NCBI RefSeq assembly: GCF_014230355.1
Contig: NZ_JACLAX010000002.1
Location: 62,001-126,000 of the forward strand
Source: Novosphingobium piscinae
GTDB taxonomy: Bacteria; Pseudomonadota; Alphaproteobacteria; Sphingomonadales; Sphingomonadaceae
Length of the DNA stretch: 64,000 bases
Reading direction: 5' to 3'
Shown piece by piece: positions 62,959 to 64,000 of the stretch. Below the pieces are notes generated by a model that saw only the letters and a list, made by a program, of their open reading frames with translations, was not told where the DNA came from and did no database searches. Position 1 is the stretch's first letter. Every line of letters begins with the position of its first letter. A program made the position numbers and the translations under genes.

Positions 62959-64000
62959 ATGAGCGAGACCGACAACAAACCGACGCTGGGCCGCAAGCCG
63001 CTGGGGCTGAAGCGCTCGGTGGAAGCGGGCGAGGTCAAGCAGACCTTCAGCCACGGCCGCACCAACAAGGTGGTGGTCGAGGTGAAGCGCCGCAAGCTGA
63101 TCGGCAAGCCCGGCGAGGCTGCGCCGGCGCCCGAGCCGACTCCGGTCGCCCCGCCGCCTCCGGTGGCTGCGCCCGTCCGTCCCGCGCCGCCGCCGCCACC
63201 GCCGTCGGCCAGCCACGAGACCCGCCAGGAAATGCAGGCCCGCCTGCTCCGCGAGGCCGAGGAGCAGCGCCTGCGGCTGGCCGAGGAGGCTCGCCGCCGC
63301 GAGGAAGAGGAACGCGCCCGCGCGCTTGAGGAAGAGCGCCGCCGCGCCGAGGAAAACCGTCTCGCCGAGTCCCAGCAGGCCGCCGCGCCGGTTGAGCCCG
63401 CGGCGCCTGCCGCGGCACCGGCCGAACCGGCGACGGATGCGACTCCGGTCCCGTCCGAGCCCGCGCCAGCCGCCGCGCCGGCCGCCGTGCCGCCGCCGCG
63501 CCGCTTCACCCCGGTTGCCTCTGCCCCGGCGCCCAAGCGCCCCGAGCCGGCTCTGGCCGCGAAGAAGCCCGCTGCCCAGCGTGATCGCAAGGGCGGCGAT
63601 GAGCGTCGCGGCGGCAAGCTGACCGTCACCCGTGCGCTCAACGAGGACGAGGGCGCCCGCGCCCGGTCGCTCGCCGCGCTCAAGCGCGCCCGCGAAAAGG
63701 AGCGCCGCGCGCACTTCGCTGGCCAGCAGCAGCAGCGCGAGAAGCAGGTCCGCGACGTGATCGTGCCTGAAGCGATCACCGTGCAGGAACTGGCCAACCG
63801 CATGGCCGAGAAGGGCGCCGACCTGGTCAAGGCCTTGTTCAAGCTGGGCATGATGGTCACGGTCAACCAGACCATCGACCAGGATACCGCAGAGCTGCTG
63901 GTCGAGGAGTTCGGCCACAACATCCAGCGGGTCTCGGCCAGCGACATCGACATCGACACCAGTGCCGACGTCGATCCGGAAGGTTCGCTCAAGCCGCGCG
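62959..64000 (+). CDS. infB: Translation initiation factor IF-2 (partial, 5' part)
   Basis: The first 347 codons are in the window. They cover the start [20 protein letters not shown] with the IF2 N-terminal motif, a long Pro/Ala and Arg/Glu-rich low-complexity region, and the beginning of the conserved IF2_N region ([40 protein letters not shown]). The GTP-binding domain lies beyond the edge. It follows ylxR by 22 nt, completing the usual order. Confidence 0.97.
   Translation, partial: MSETDNKPTLGRKPLGLKRSVEAGEVKQTFSHGRTNKVVVEVKRRKLIGKPGEAAPAPEPTPVAPPPPVAAPVRPAPPPPPPSASHETRQEMQARLLREAEEQRLRLAEEARRREEEERARALEEERRRAEENRLAESQQAAAPVEPAAPAAAPAEPATDATPVPSEPAPAAAPAAVPPPRRFTPVASAPAPKRPEPALAAKKPAAQRDRKGGDERRGGKLTVTRALNEDEGARARSLAALKRAREKERRAHFAGQQQQREKQVRDVIVPEAITVQELANRMAEKGADLVKALFKLGMMVTVNQTIDQDTAELLVEEFGHNIQRVSASDIDIDTSADVDPEGSLKPR

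Overview
The window is GC-rich throughout, with GC-ended codons. Its gene content suggests a sphingomonad-type alphaproteobacterium. The evidence is the Xanthomonas/Caulobacter-type TonB-dependent receptor sugar locus with a flavin-dependent halogenase, the beta-carotene hydroxylase CrtZ, the DUF1476 ATP-synthase zeta protein beside bolA and grxD, and the rimP-nusA-ylxR-infB order. Species assignment is inference. I saw no rRNA, tRNA or CRISPR array.

Region 1 (1-12.3 kb) is a malto-oligosaccharide utilisation locus. It holds an MFS sugar transporter (cut by the window edge), a LacI regulator, a TonB-dependent receptor, a tryptophan-halogenase-like flavoenzyme, a secreted GH13 amylase, a cytoplasmic-type GH13 alpha-glucosidase and a SusB-like GH97 alpha-glucosidase. 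Two similar palindromes around ATACGTAT lie upstream of the receptor and of the transporter and look like LacI-family operators. The receptor frame is broken by one in-frame TAG.

Region 2 (12.5-45.4 kb) is the most striking part. It is a type I secretion system (HlyD adaptor, ABC exporter with an N-terminal C39-like region, TolC-like outer membrane protein) together with a MotB/OmpA-like protein, a MotA/TolQ-like protein and a PilZ c-di-GMP receptor. It is followed by a single 24-kb gene for a 7,993-residue RTX-type repeat protein. About 87 modules follow a length rule of mostly 70 + 9n residues, and the 3' end contains 711-bp tandem supra-repeats. The layout recalls Salmonella SPI-4, where the giant adhesin SiiE is exported by SiiCDF assisted by the MotAB-like pair SiiAB. 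I propose a proton-motive-force-assisted, c-di-GMP-responsive exporter for a giant surface protein.

Region 3 (45.4-53.9 kb) holds a GT4 glycosyltransferase, a degenerate HD-GYP protein, a 265-bp MITE-like element inserted exactly at the HD-GYP stop codon, and a Nudix hydrolase. An intergenic segment carries a sigma-54-type promoter, an IHF-like site and three hairpins, a candidate small RNA. Then come grxD, bolA, a DUF1476 gene, a leucine-biosynthesis operon (leuC, DNA glycosylase, small membrane protein, leuD) and a small periplasmic protein.

Region 4 (54-59.2 kb) holds crtZ, a DUF454 gene, sufE and an extended phage-shock operon. The psp operon has a consensus sigma-54 promoter, a previously hidden 40-residue membrane peptide, pspA, pspB, pspC and three further small membrane/coiled-coil proteins, with divergent pspF. 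Region 5 (59.2-64 kb) is an 820-bp repeat-rich gap followed by rimP, nusA, ylxR and the start of infB.
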